A stretch of 33,146 nt of DNA from an uncultured Porphyromonadaceae bacterium (GTDB lineage Bacteria; Bacteroidota; Bacteroidia; Bacteroidales; Muribaculaceae), in the NCBI GenBank assembly GCA_947575235.1, contig CANPMT010000038.1, forward strand, positions 1-33,146. The letters are read 5' to 3'. Made by a program: the position numbers and the translations under genes. Position 1 is the stretch's first letter, and each line of letters starts with the position of its first letter. Below are positions 25,801-32,446 of the stretch, piece by piece. Under the pieces are notes generated by a model, which saw only the letters and a program-made list of their open reading frames with translations, was not told the origin of the DNA and did no database searches.

Positions 25801-27411
25801 ATGAATAACGAGACCATTAACAACGCTGAAACTACTCAGACACAAGACAGTCCAATGGCTTCAGAAATACAAAACGCATTAGATCAGATGAGCCAAGAAA
25901 CAACTCATCAAACTGACATCTCTTCTTATTCTCCCAATTTGCCATTGGGAAGTGGACAAAATATTTCTATCGACTCCATGCCAGAGATTTTTGTAAAAAT
26001 CGATAACATGATGGGGTCTCTTTTAGAGACGTTGGCAACAATTGACTCAAAATTCAAATCTGCATCAAAATCGTTTTTTGCAAGTGCCGATAAGATAAGC
26101 AAAAAGAAAAATATTAAAGACGAGGATTTGTATGCAATATATGCAAATCTGATTTTCGCTGGGACTATTGAAGCCGCAGGCAACCTATGGAGATCAATCC
26201 TATCTAAAAAGGCCATTGCAGAGGTGAAAAGACTCCTCAATCAAGAAGCTCAAGGTAAACTTCAATTCCTATACCAGACTAAACAACAAATGGATATAAG
26301 TCTTGAAATATGCAAAAGCAGATTCTTAGAAAACTATTATCTTTGTAATGAAACTAAACTCAAATCTTTGGCTCAATATCGAACAGCCCTCTATCATTCT
26401 CTCCTCACGGAGTTTCTCATAACAACTTATGAGGCTGCCTTGGAAGGAAAATTTCAAAACGCCCTCCCTTTCCCGACTCTTGACAAAGTAAACAGATATC
26501 TCCTGTACTATGTCCTTAATTGCCGTGAAGATTTATTGGATGATGCGGCTGTTAATGAAAGAGCTGACTTTATGAGAACGCAGTTTAATTGCGTAAAAAA
26601 TTGCATAGGGATAAAGTGTCCACAGTTGAGTTATTACCTCTTAGCAGCAGATGCTCCCCTTTTCTCCATAGGCTGCTACGATCTCTATCCTCTTATCTAT
26701 GAAAACCCGACAGAAGTAATCTGGAGTGATAAAGCAAATCTCATTCTTGAATCTGAATCTGTATATGAAATCTTCAAAGAGATTGAGAATAAGCGCCAAA
26801 ATCTGAACAATACTCATACCCCAATACTCGAGGGTTTAGAGAAAAATTCTGCATACTCCAGAGTTCATAAAACCCTTGAAGCATTAAACGAAACACGACA
26901 AGAAAATGATGAACGTTTAGGCTACCAGATCTTTATCGTTGCATTACTGGGTCTCATGGGGTTTCTTGGGACTTGGCTTATATACGACTTAAAATGGTAC
27001 GGCTGTTTAGTTATATCTCTCATTATTATGGCCATTTCTAATTGGATACTTCCAATTTCAAAAGGATTGGATAAAGCAAAAGAGAAAATGGCCAGAATTG
27101 AAAAGAATGGACAGGTCACTCTTCAGACAATGGGAGGATACAAAAAAATGTTGGATCTATATCAGTACGAAAAAGAATCTAACCTTGGATGCTTGCTCGC
27201 TATCATATTTGGTATTATCGGAGCAGCAGCGGGTCCTATCGGATGTTTTATAGGAATAGGATTAGGATTATTTCTCGGAGAGAAGAAACAGGATTATCCA
27301 ATTGATTATTCCTATAAACATCTGCGAGTAAAACCAACTGTTAAAACTACCATTTTTATGTGGGTGCTTATTATCGCTGACGGTTTCTTGCTCTACCGAA
27401 TGTTTTTCTGA
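25801..27411 (+). CDS. Unrecognised 536-aa protein with four C-terminal membrane segments
   Basis: The N-terminal 60 residues are polar and Thr/Gln/Asn-rich. Residues about 60-375 are helical and cytoplasmic in composition (GSLLETLATIDSKFKSASKS, EVKRLLNQEAQGKLQFLYQT). Four hydrophobic segments follow: about 378-398 (FIVALLGLMGFLGTWLIY), 403-422 (CLVISLIIMAISNWILPI), 462-487 (LAIIFGIIGAAAGPIGCFIG, Gly-rich) and 517-535 (IFMWVLIIADGFLLYRMFF). A helical loop separates the second and third. There is no signal peptide. The layout of a large soluble part plus a C-terminal membrane anchor, beside a coiled-coil partner and a 39-aa protein, resembles effector-type membrane proteins of stress or defence operons, but this is inference and no catalytic motif is seen. 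Confidence 0.8.
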   Translation: MNNETINNAETTQTQDSPMASEIQNALDQMSQETTHQTDISSYSPNLPLGSGQNISIDSMPEIFVKIDNMMGSLLETLATIDSKFKSASKSFFASADKISKKKNIKDEDLYAIYANLIFAGTIEAAGNLWRSILSKKAIAEVKRLLNQEAQGKLQFLYQTKQQMDISLEICKSRFLENYYLCNETKLKSLAQYRTALYHSLLTEFLITTYEAALEGKFQNALPFPTLDKVNRYLLYYVLNCREDLLDDAAVNERADFMRTQFNCVKNCIGIKCPQLSYYLLAADAPLFSIGCYDLYPLIYENPTEVIWSDKANLILESESVYEIFKEIENKRQNLNNTHTPILEGLEKNSAYSRVHKTLEALNETRQENDERLGYQIFIVALLGLMGFLGTWLIYDLKWYGCLVISLIIMAISNWILPISKGLDKAKEKMARIEKNGQVTLQTMGGYKKMLDLYQYEKESNLGCLLAIIFGIIGAAAGPIGCFIGIGLGLFLGEKKQDYPIDYSYKHLRVKPTVKTTIFMWVLIIADGFLLYRMFF

Positions 27412-27479
27412 GCAAGATACCACTAGTAAAAATACACGAGTTAATTAACCTTAATACTAACCATTTAATCTTTCAAATT

Positions 27480-27599
27480 ATGGGATTTTTTTCTGAATTT
27501 ATCGGAGGTTTCATCGATGGATTTCTTGAGGGATCAGAAGATGATACAGACCGCAGCGTAGGAGAAAAAGTTCGTGACTGGCTTGATTCAGACGACTAA
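27480..27599 (+). CDS. Small acidic 39-aa protein
   Basis: ATG at 27480 opens a frame MGFFSEFIGGFIDGFLEGSE, then DDTDRSVGEKVRDWLDSDD and TAA at 27597-27599. The first 17 residues form a Phe/Gly/Ile-rich amphipathic or membrane-touching segment. The rest is strongly acidic. It lies 68 bases after the membrane protein gene with the usual AT-rich Bacteroidales start context (tttcaaattatg). The regular composition and location argue for a real small gene, although nothing beyond that supports it. Confidence 0.6.
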   Translation: MGFFSEFIGGFIDGFLEGSEDDTDRSVGEKVRDWLDSDD

Positions 27600-27639
27600 T
27601 CAAAAATAACACTGCGAAAATATCTTTCTATTGAATCAT

Positions 27640-27676
27640 ATGCGAGAGCTGTCATTTGAGATGACAACTCTCGCAT
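27640..27676 (+). other. Strong inverted repeat between the 39-aa and zinc-ribbon genes
   Basis: ATGCGAGAG-TGTCAT (27640-27655) pairs with ATGACA-CTCTCGCAT (27661-27676) around a 5-base loop, with a single c/a mismatch. No U-run follows on either strand, so it may be a weak terminator, an RNA-processing site or a protein-binding palindrome. Confidence 0.65.
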
Positions 27677-27693
27677 TCAAAAGCTATTTATCA

Positions 27694-27870
27694 ATGAATC
27701 CTATCTCTACCCGAACTGTAAAATGTCTAAACTGTGACCATAAATTCTCTCAGAGAGTAATCAGAGGAGTGTGGCTCCAACATGATCCATCGAAGTGCCC
27801 CAAATGTGGATCATCGAAATTGCGAGAATCAACCGTACTCGATTCCTTCTTATCTCTGTTTGGACTGTAA
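27694..27870 (+). CDS. Small zinc-ribbon protein
   Basis: I start this 58-aa protein at the ATG at 27694 because the longer frame from 27631 runs through the hairpin at 27640-27676. It contains two CxxC knuckles, CLNC and CPKC, separated by 22 residues (VKCLNCDHKFSQRV...SKCPKCGSSKLRES), a typical four-Cys zinc ribbon, and a hydrophobic end (LDSFLSLFGL). Such proteins bind one Zn and often contact nucleic acid or other proteins. It is the last gene of the unknown plus-strand cluster. Confidence 0.7.
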   Translation: MNPISTRTVKCLNCDHKFSQRVIRGVWLQHDPSKCPKCGSSKLRESTVLDSFLSLFGL

Positions 27871-27951
27871 TTACACACCCTTTTCATACTTTGATATTAT
27901 TCAGAGTAGTAAAGCCATACACGACATGTGTGCCATATAATCCTCCCTCAT

Positions 27952-27976
27952 ACCCCCGGTGTTCCCCACCGGGGGT
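27952..27976 (+). terminator. GC-rich hairpin, probable end of the unknown cluster
   Basis: ACCCCCGGTG (27952-27961) pairs perfectly with CACCGGGGGT (27967-27976) around TTCCC. The following ttaattata is U-rich but not a clean U-run. It sits 82 bases past the zinc-ribbon stop and 2 bases before the leader repeat. Confidence 0.6.
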
Positions 27977-27977
27977 T

Positions 27978-28351
27978 AATTATACCCTTCCCCCTTGCTT
28001 ATATTGATTTATCAGTTAAAGTTGTTGTAAAACCCATAGTGTTCGTCCCTGAGGAAGTTGTGGCAAGCCTACATACCTCAATTAAACAATTGTTTAGTTT
28101 GACATATCCACCACATCTCCCCCAAAAGAATTTTCTTACAAAACAAAAACAATGTCTATTTTGTTAAGTATTATGAAAGAGTGTTTCTATAAGCAAACCT
28201 CCTTCTCTTTCTACTATAACTATAACCAACATATCGAACATGAAGAACAAGCTTTACCTTTTGATTGCATTTGCGGCAATAATGTTTGCCGGAGGCTGCA
28301 CAAGTGACGAACCTCTGTTTCCGACATCGGTATCCGAAGAGAATTCAGTTG
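27978..28351 (+). repeat. Leader repeat, copy 1 (with 30234-30608 and 32301-32446)
   Basis: This 374-bp block covers the 5' leader and first 37 codons of the C10-like lipoprotein gene. It matches 30234-30608 closely, with scattered substitutions and one single-base indel. A shorter third copy is at 32301-32446. The non-coding 260 bp are as similar as the coding part, so the leader was duplicated with the gene and presumably holds the promoter. TTAGTTTG and CTATTTTG within it are near matches to the -7 element, but neither has a good -33. Confidence 0.85.
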
Positions 28352-29469
28352 CCGTTGCAAACAGTGAGAAACGGTCGCTCACAGAAGCATTGGGAATCTC
28401 CGCTGCTTCAAGAAGAGCCACCCGGGCAACCGACAGTATGGTGGCAAGCATCGATTACGTAGTGCAGCAGGGTGATACCGTGGCTTACATAGTGAATTAC
28501 GCCAACGACGGAGGCTTCGCTATATTGGCTGCTGACCGTGTGGTAAAGCCAATTCTTGCTTACTCCGACCAGGGCTCTTTCTCTACCGACAACGAGATGG
28601 CGATGAACTACTTCGTCAGCAATATTAAAAATTATGCCGAAGAGGTCAAGAGATCCGCTCCCCTCAGAGTCTCAAGAAACGAACTCCTCGATACTATCCG
28701 GTATATTCATGACCCTGTAATCAAAATCAAATTAGGACAACGCACTCCATATAATTTGGTTGTGGAGAAATATTATCCGCGTTGTCCCGTTGGATGCGGG
28801 CCATTAGCAGGTTTTACTCTCATGGCTTACTGCAAACCATACCTTGTTCTTGATTCAATGTGCTATGATTTCAGATATATCACTAAAGCATTGCTTGAAA
28901 GACGTGACACTATCCAAAGCATAGCATTAACTACCAATCCGATAATTCCCACATTGGGAACTACCCCATTTCCTCTTGTTCAGTTTTGGCCTCATACATA
29001 TTATGGAGCTTTGAATGCAACACAGACACTCCTTTACAAGTTAGGACAGAGAATGAATGCCACTTATACTCCTAATGAGACAAAATCCCGTTTAGATAGT
29101 GCATTGATTACCTTAAAAGAAACTGGATATAAGGTATCTGGCACTATGGATTATCACCCAAAAGAAATGGCCATAAATATCAATGAAAAGAACAGAATGT
29201 ATTTTCAAAGAGGCCAATCGCTAAGAGATTCTGTAAAAGGCCATTTTTGGGTGATCGACGGCTGTAAGTATAGCTTGATTGCAAATTCAACTTCTATCAT
29301 AGATACAATCGACACCGAACTGTATTGTCATTGGGGTTGGTATGGGCACTGTGATGGTTACTACACCGGTGAGATTTTCAGTCCGGATCCTGACCCAAAT
29401 CCGGCAACGAGACTTGAATACAGTGCAAGTCTGAATTTTTATGTTCAATCTGAAATTAAGAATGATTAG
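28240..29469 (+). CDS. C10-like cysteine protease, lipoprotein form
   Basis: The 409-aa protein starts MKNKLYLLIAFAAIMFAGGC, a lipoprotein signal with Cys20. A streptopain-type prodomain follows at about residues 45-140 (IDYVVQQGDTVAYIVNYAND, GGFAILAADRVVKPILAYSD). The catalytic part carries Gln167 in KLGQRTPYN, Cys186 in CPVGCGPLAGFTLMAY and His335 in KGHFWVIDGCKY. The Trp segment HWGWYGHCDGYYTGEIF is also present. All four match the corresponding positions of the larger C10 protease at 1524-3959, although GCGPLAG replaces the usual GCVATA. Several extra Cys residues suggest disulphides outside the cytoplasm. The stop overlaps the start of the next lipoprotein gene, so the two are translationally coupled. 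This is the most intact protease of the array. Confidence 0.87.
   Translation: MKNKLYLLIAFAAIMFAGGCTSDEPLFPTSVSEENSVAVANSEKRSLTEALGISAASRRATRATDSMVASIDYVVQQGDTVAYIVNYANDGGFAILAADRVVKPILAYSDQGSFSTDNEMAMNYFVSNIKNYAEEVKRSAPLRVSRNELLDTIRYIHDPVIKIKLGQRTPYNLVVEKYYPRCPVGCGPLAGFTLMAYCKPYLVLDSMCYDFRYITKALLERRDTIQSIALTTNPIIPTLGTTPFPLVQFWPHTYYGALNATQTLLYKLGQRMNATYTPNETKSRLDSALITLKETGYKVSGTMDYHPKEMAININEKNRMYFQRGQSLRDSVKGHFWVIDGCKYSLIANSTSIIDTIDTELYCHWGWYGHCDGYYTGEIFSPDPDPNPATRLEYSASLNFYVQSEIKND
28789..29055 (+). repeat. 267-bp identical block, copy 1 (copy 2 at 30605-30871)
   Basis: The two C10-like genes are identical over these 267 bases, from gttggatgcggg to ggacagagaatg. After that they drop abruptly to clearly diverged sequence. 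The block covers the catalytic-Cys region. Confidence 0.9.
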
Positions 29470-30163
29470 AGTATTAATGTTTAGATTATTAAAATACTGT
29501 CTATCCTTGGTAATATGCTCGATTGGATTCTCGTCATGCATACATTCCCTTAATGCTTATACGGAAGGGAGTGCATGGCTTTGTGAGGGAATAACTGATG
29601 ATTGGCCCTTTAAAAATTTTCATGAAACATTTTTCATTAAAGGAGATACCGTTATAGCTAATAAAAAATATCTGAAACTATATCGTAAATATCTCTCTAA
29701 ATCTGCAATCTATGAGTGTGGCATAAGGACTGAATACAATAAAGTCTTCTTTGCTCCCAAGAATCATGAATGGGATCTGCTGATTTTTGACTATAACATA
29801 ACACCGGGAGATGTAGTTAAGGTATACAGCACAAGTGTTGGGTACTATGGCGATATCTGCCCTTTACCCATTGAAATGAAATGTTTCGGAATGAGTAAAA
29901 TGGAATCATGTGGAATTACATATGATGTTTTCTCTATGTCAAGTCTAATCAACAAAGATGTAGGAAATAATGGAACGGAGAAATGGATAAAAGGTATTGG
30001 ATCTGAAGTAGGACCTATTGAAAATGATTATATGCAAAGTGCAGGTGGAGGCTCAAGCGTCTACGAAATCTTGATGAATGGCAAGAGAATCTGGAAAGAT
30101 TCTATCACTCTGAATCGCATTAACAAAAATACCATATGGAAAAATCCAATTTATTACAAATAA
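29462..30163 (+). CDS. Partner lipoprotein of the C10-like protease, copy 1
   Basis: I start at the ATG at 29462, which overlaps the protease stop by 8 bases; 29477 is possible. The signal ends in IGFSSC (Cys26), a lipobox. The mature part of about 208 residues is beta-rich: AYTEGSAWLCEGITDD, FIKGDTVIANKKYLKLYRKY, KVFFAPKNHEWDLLIFDYNI, PGDVVKVYST, MESCGITYDVF, WIKGIGSEVGPIENDYMQ, GGGSSVYEILMNGKRIW. It has paralogues at 31272-31958 and 32400-33059. The GDT...KKYLKLY...LLIFDYN..PGD pattern recalls a secreted-domain type seen in many Bacteroidetes proteins, but I know no function. In Bacteroides fragilis some C10 protease genes are paired with small inhibitor genes, so an inhibitor or chaperone role is a fair hypothesis. 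Confidence 0.85.
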   Translation: MIRVLMFRLLKYCLSLVICSIGFSSCIHSLNAYTEGSAWLCEGITDDWPFKNFHETFFIKGDTVIANKKYLKLYRKYLSKSAIYECGIRTEYNKVFFAPKNHEWDLLIFDYNITPGDVVKVYSTSVGYYGDICPLPIEMKCFGMSKMESCGITYDVFSMSSLINKDVGNNGTEKWIKGIGSEVGPIENDYMQSAGGGSSVYEILMNGKRIWKDSITLNRINKNTIWKNPIYYK

Positions 30164-30233
30164 TGGTTAAACAAATTCAATGAATTAATCTTATTCTCCA
30201 ATTATCAGTTCCTATTTTTGGTCTTTCCACAAC

Positions 30234-30608
30234 AATTATACCCTTTCCACATTGCTTATATTGATTTATAAGTTAAAGTTGTTGTAAAACCCATAGTGTT
30301 CGTCCCTGACGGAGTTGTGGCAAGCCTATATATCTCAATTAAACAATTGTTTAGTTTGACATATCCACCACATCTCCCAAAAAAGAATTTTCTTACAAAA
30401 CTAAAACAATGTCTATTTTGTTAAGTATTATGAAAGAGTGTTTCCATCAGCAAAGCTCCTTCTCTTTCCACTATAACTATAACCAACATATCGAACATGA
30501 AGAACAAGTTTTACCTTTTACTTGCATTTGCTGCAATAATGTTTGCCGGAGGATGTACAAGTGACGAACCTCTGTTTCCGACATCGGTATCCGAAGAGAA
30601 TTCAGTTG
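30234..30608 (+). repeat. Leader repeat, copy 2
   Basis: This is the counterpart of 27978-28351 and fills the gap between the first partner gene and the second protease-like gene. Apart from this repeat, 30164-30233 shows nothing recognisable. Confidence 0.85.
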
Positions 30609-31285
30609 GATGCGGGCCATTAGCAGGTTTTACTCTCATGGCTTACTGCAAACCATACCTTGTTCTTGATTCAATGTGCTATGATTTCAGATATATCACT
30701 AAAGCATTGCTTGAAAGACGTGACACTATCCAAAGCATAGCATTAACTACCAATCCGATAATTCCCACATTGGGAACTACCCCATTTCCTCTTGTTCAGT
30801 TTTGGCCTCATACATATTATGGAGCTTTGAATGCAACACAGACACTCCTTTACAAGTTAGGACAGAGAATGGGGTTAAAGTATGTAAATAACCAACCTAT
30901 AAGTGATCTTATTGGAGCCATGACAGTTCTTAAAGAATTAGGATATGAAGTTTCAAATACGGGGGTTTATAATCCCAAGGAAATGATTAGTAATATATGT
31001 AAAAATAATAGAATGTATTTTCAAGGAGGCATTTCTACAATCAATCCTGAAAATGGTCATTTTTGGGTGATTGATGGATGCAAATATTCTTTAGTTGACC
31101 GAACTGCAGCTATTACTGACACTATAGATATTGAGCTATATTGCCACTGGGGGTGGTATGGCAACTGCGATGGTTATTATTCAGGAGAAATATTCTGTCC
31201 TGATCCAGACCCACATGATAAACTTGAATACAAGGTATACGGCAACTTTTATGTTCAATCGGATATTAACTATGATGAATATTAA
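30497..31285 (+). CDS. C10-like lipoprotein lacking its prodomain (in-frame deletion)
   Basis: The 262-aa product keeps the lipoprotein signal and the first 37 residues of the 28240 protein, then jumps to GCGPLAGFTLMAY. Compared with the intact copy, 147 codons (441 bp) are missing, bounded by a GTTG tetramer present at both ends. The deletion removes the whole prodomain and the oxyanion Gln. The Cys, the His (GHFWVIDGCKY) and HWGWYGNCDGYYSGEIF remain. Without Gln and prodomain it should fold poorly or be inactive, unless it works as a binding decoy. The frame is open and the downstream overlap with the partner gene is kept, so it may still be expressed. Residues after the 267-bp identical block differ from copy 1 at many places, which shows age in that part. 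Confidence 0.82.
   Translation: MKNKFYLLLAFAAIMFAGGCTSDEPLFPTSVSEENSVGCGPLAGFTLMAYCKPYLVLDSMCYDFRYITKALLERRDTIQSIALTTNPIIPTLGTTPFPLVQFWPHTYYGALNATQTLLYKLGQRMGLKYVNNQPISDLIGAMTVLKELGYEVSNTGVYNPKEMISNICKNNRMYFQGGISTINPENGHFWVIDGCKYSLVDRTAAITDTIDIELYCHWGWYGNCDGYYSGEIFCPDPDPHDKLEYKVYGNFYVQSDINYDEY
30605..30871 (+). repeat. 267-bp identical block, copy 2
   Basis: This is the exact counterpart of 28789-29055. Its left edge coincides with the GTTG deletion junction of the second protease-like gene. Confidence 0.9.
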
Positions 31286-31958
31286 TATTAGAAGGAGTGA
31301 CATTCCCACTATATTCTTGATAATAATGTGCTTAATATCATGCAGTCGAGAAATAAATCTTTATAAAGATGGAAGCGTATGGTTCTGCTTAGGAGTAACT
31401 GATGAAGGACCATTAAGACAACGATTTCTCTATAGAAATTTCATACATGGTGATACCATTATTGGGAATAAGAAATACCTGAAATTATATGGCAACAATT
31501 TCTCAGATGATGACGCAAAGGACTATTATATTTGCGGCTTAAGAGTTGAGAAAAATAAGATTTATTATGCACCACAAAATCATGAGTGGGAGCTATTGAT
31601 TTTTGACTATGATATTATGCCTGGTGACATTTTTGAAGTTTATAGCACATGTAACGGCTTCTATGGTAATACCTCCCCTGCACCACGGAAAATGAAATGT
31701 AAGGAAAAAAGTACAATAGAATCTTGTGGTATTACGTATGAAGTCTTTACGGTGGCACCCGTTGAGAATTGGGACGAATCAAAATGGATTTCCGGAAAAT
31801 GGATTAAAGGCATGGGAACACCTTTTGGTCCAACAGACAACTTTTATATGAACTGTTTCGGCATGGGCTCAAGAGTATATGAGGTTATGGTAAACGGAAA
31901 GATAGTATGGGAAGATTCTGTAATAAAACAGCGAATAAATGTAAAATTTGAGTTGTGA
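31272..31958 (+). CDS. Partner lipoprotein, copy 2
   Basis: I start at the ATG at 31272 (or 31275), overlapping the upstream stop by 11-14 bases, as in copy 1. The signal MMNINIRRSDIPTIFLIIMC LISC has lipobox LISC (Cys24). The mature domain of about 204 residues aligns with copies 1 and 3: LYKDGSVWFCLGVTDEGP, FIHGDTIIGNKKYLKLY, NKIYYAPQNHEWELLIFDYD, PGDIFEVYSTCNGFYGN, IESCGITYEVFTV, GKWIKGMGTPFGPTDNFYMN, GSRVYEVMVNGKIVWEDSV. It is the most diverged of the three. The paired Cys (VWFC, MKC, ESC) suggest disulphides in the periplasm or on the surface. Confidence 0.85.
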   Translation: MMNINIRRSDIPTIFLIIMCLISCSREINLYKDGSVWFCLGVTDEGPLRQRFLYRNFIHGDTIIGNKKYLKLYGNNFSDDDAKDYYICGLRVEKNKIYYAPQNHEWELLIFDYDIMPGDIFEVYSTCNGFYGNTSPAPRKMKCKEKSTIESCGITYEVFTVAPVENWDESKWISGKWIKGMGTPFGPTDNFYMNCFGMGSRVYEVMVNGKIVWEDSVIKQRINVKFEL

Positions 31959-32013
31959 TATGCTCCAGTCTGCGCATATGTGTAATGCGCATCATTCAGC
32001 ATCTTCGCTCTCC

Positions 32014-32295
32014 TCACTGCTCAGATTGAATATGTTTTTTGCCGGAGGTTGCTATGGTTGGTATGGACACTGTAGGGAACCACCTTACAGAGGAGATTTT
32101 AATCTCAGGATATAGTTTTAATGTTTGATTTAATGCCTCACCTACGATTGCAATATGATACAACACAGCTGATCTATACATAGGTTCTGAATGAAATACT
32201 TGAAATTGCTTGGGGAATCGAGCCACAAAAGACTCAATGGAATCAATAGACGCCAATATATCCATCAATCGTTTAAGCACCTTTATGTTATCCAT
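32014..32295 (-). pseudogene. Truncated HEPN (HepT-like) gene
   Basis: The 93-codon frame starts MDNIKVLKRLMDILASIDSI and continues ESFVARFPKQFQVFHSE, MYRSAVLYHIAIVGEALNQT and LKLYPEIKISSVRW. This is a HepT/DUF86 N-terminal two thirds (RSAV...I.IVGEAL is the family pattern). After about residue 72 the frame runs into DNA derived from the antisense of a C10-like gene fragment, so the RxxxxH ribonuclease motif is lost. The 50 bp around its start (32253-32302) match 24705-24754, where the intact MNT gene ends, with three mismatches. The MNT part itself is absent here: the leader repeat of the lipoprotein array begins at the break. Confidence 0.75.
32032..32115 (+). pseudogene. Crushed remnant of a C10-like lipoprotein gene
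   Basis: A 27-codon frame reads MFFAGGCYGWYGHCREPPYR and ends in TAG. Its first part is the lipobox region of the protease-like proteins (IMFAGGC), joined directly to the Trp segment near their C-terminus (GWYGHC). A large internal deletion has therefore collapsed a former protease gene. It overlaps the truncated hepT on the other strand. Confidence 0.65.
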
Positions 32296-32300
32296 AAATC

Positions 32301-32446
32301 AAACAAAAACAATGTCCTATTTGTTAAGTATTATGAAAGAGTGTTTCCATCAGCAAAGCTCCTTCTCTTTCCACTATAACTATAACCAACATATCGAACA
32401 TGAAGAACAGCCTTTACCTTTTCATTGCTTTTGCTGTAATAATATT
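32301..32446 (+). repeat. Leader repeat, copy 3 (short)
   Basis: This copy starts at the position equal to 28141 in copy 1 and runs through the signal-peptide codons of the 32400 gene. It joins a 50-bp MNT/hepT-derived segment on its left. Some positions agree with copy 1 and others with copy 2, so it is a mosaic. Confidence 0.8.

Noticed and set aside
27952-27976. GC-rich palindrome as a recombination (att) site
   Set aside because: It occurs once in the window, has no integrase beside it, and fits a terminator after the zinc-ribbon gene better.
27928-28167. Plus-strand frames in the leader before the first C10-like gene
   Set aside because: The frame is not preserved relative to the second leader copy (indel near 27987), so it is not coding.
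31131-31271. Upstream extension of the second partner lipoprotein gene
   Set aside because: It overlaps the C-terminus of the protease-like gene in another frame and would bury the lipoprotein signal. The start at 31272 gives a proper signal and copies the layout of the first pair.
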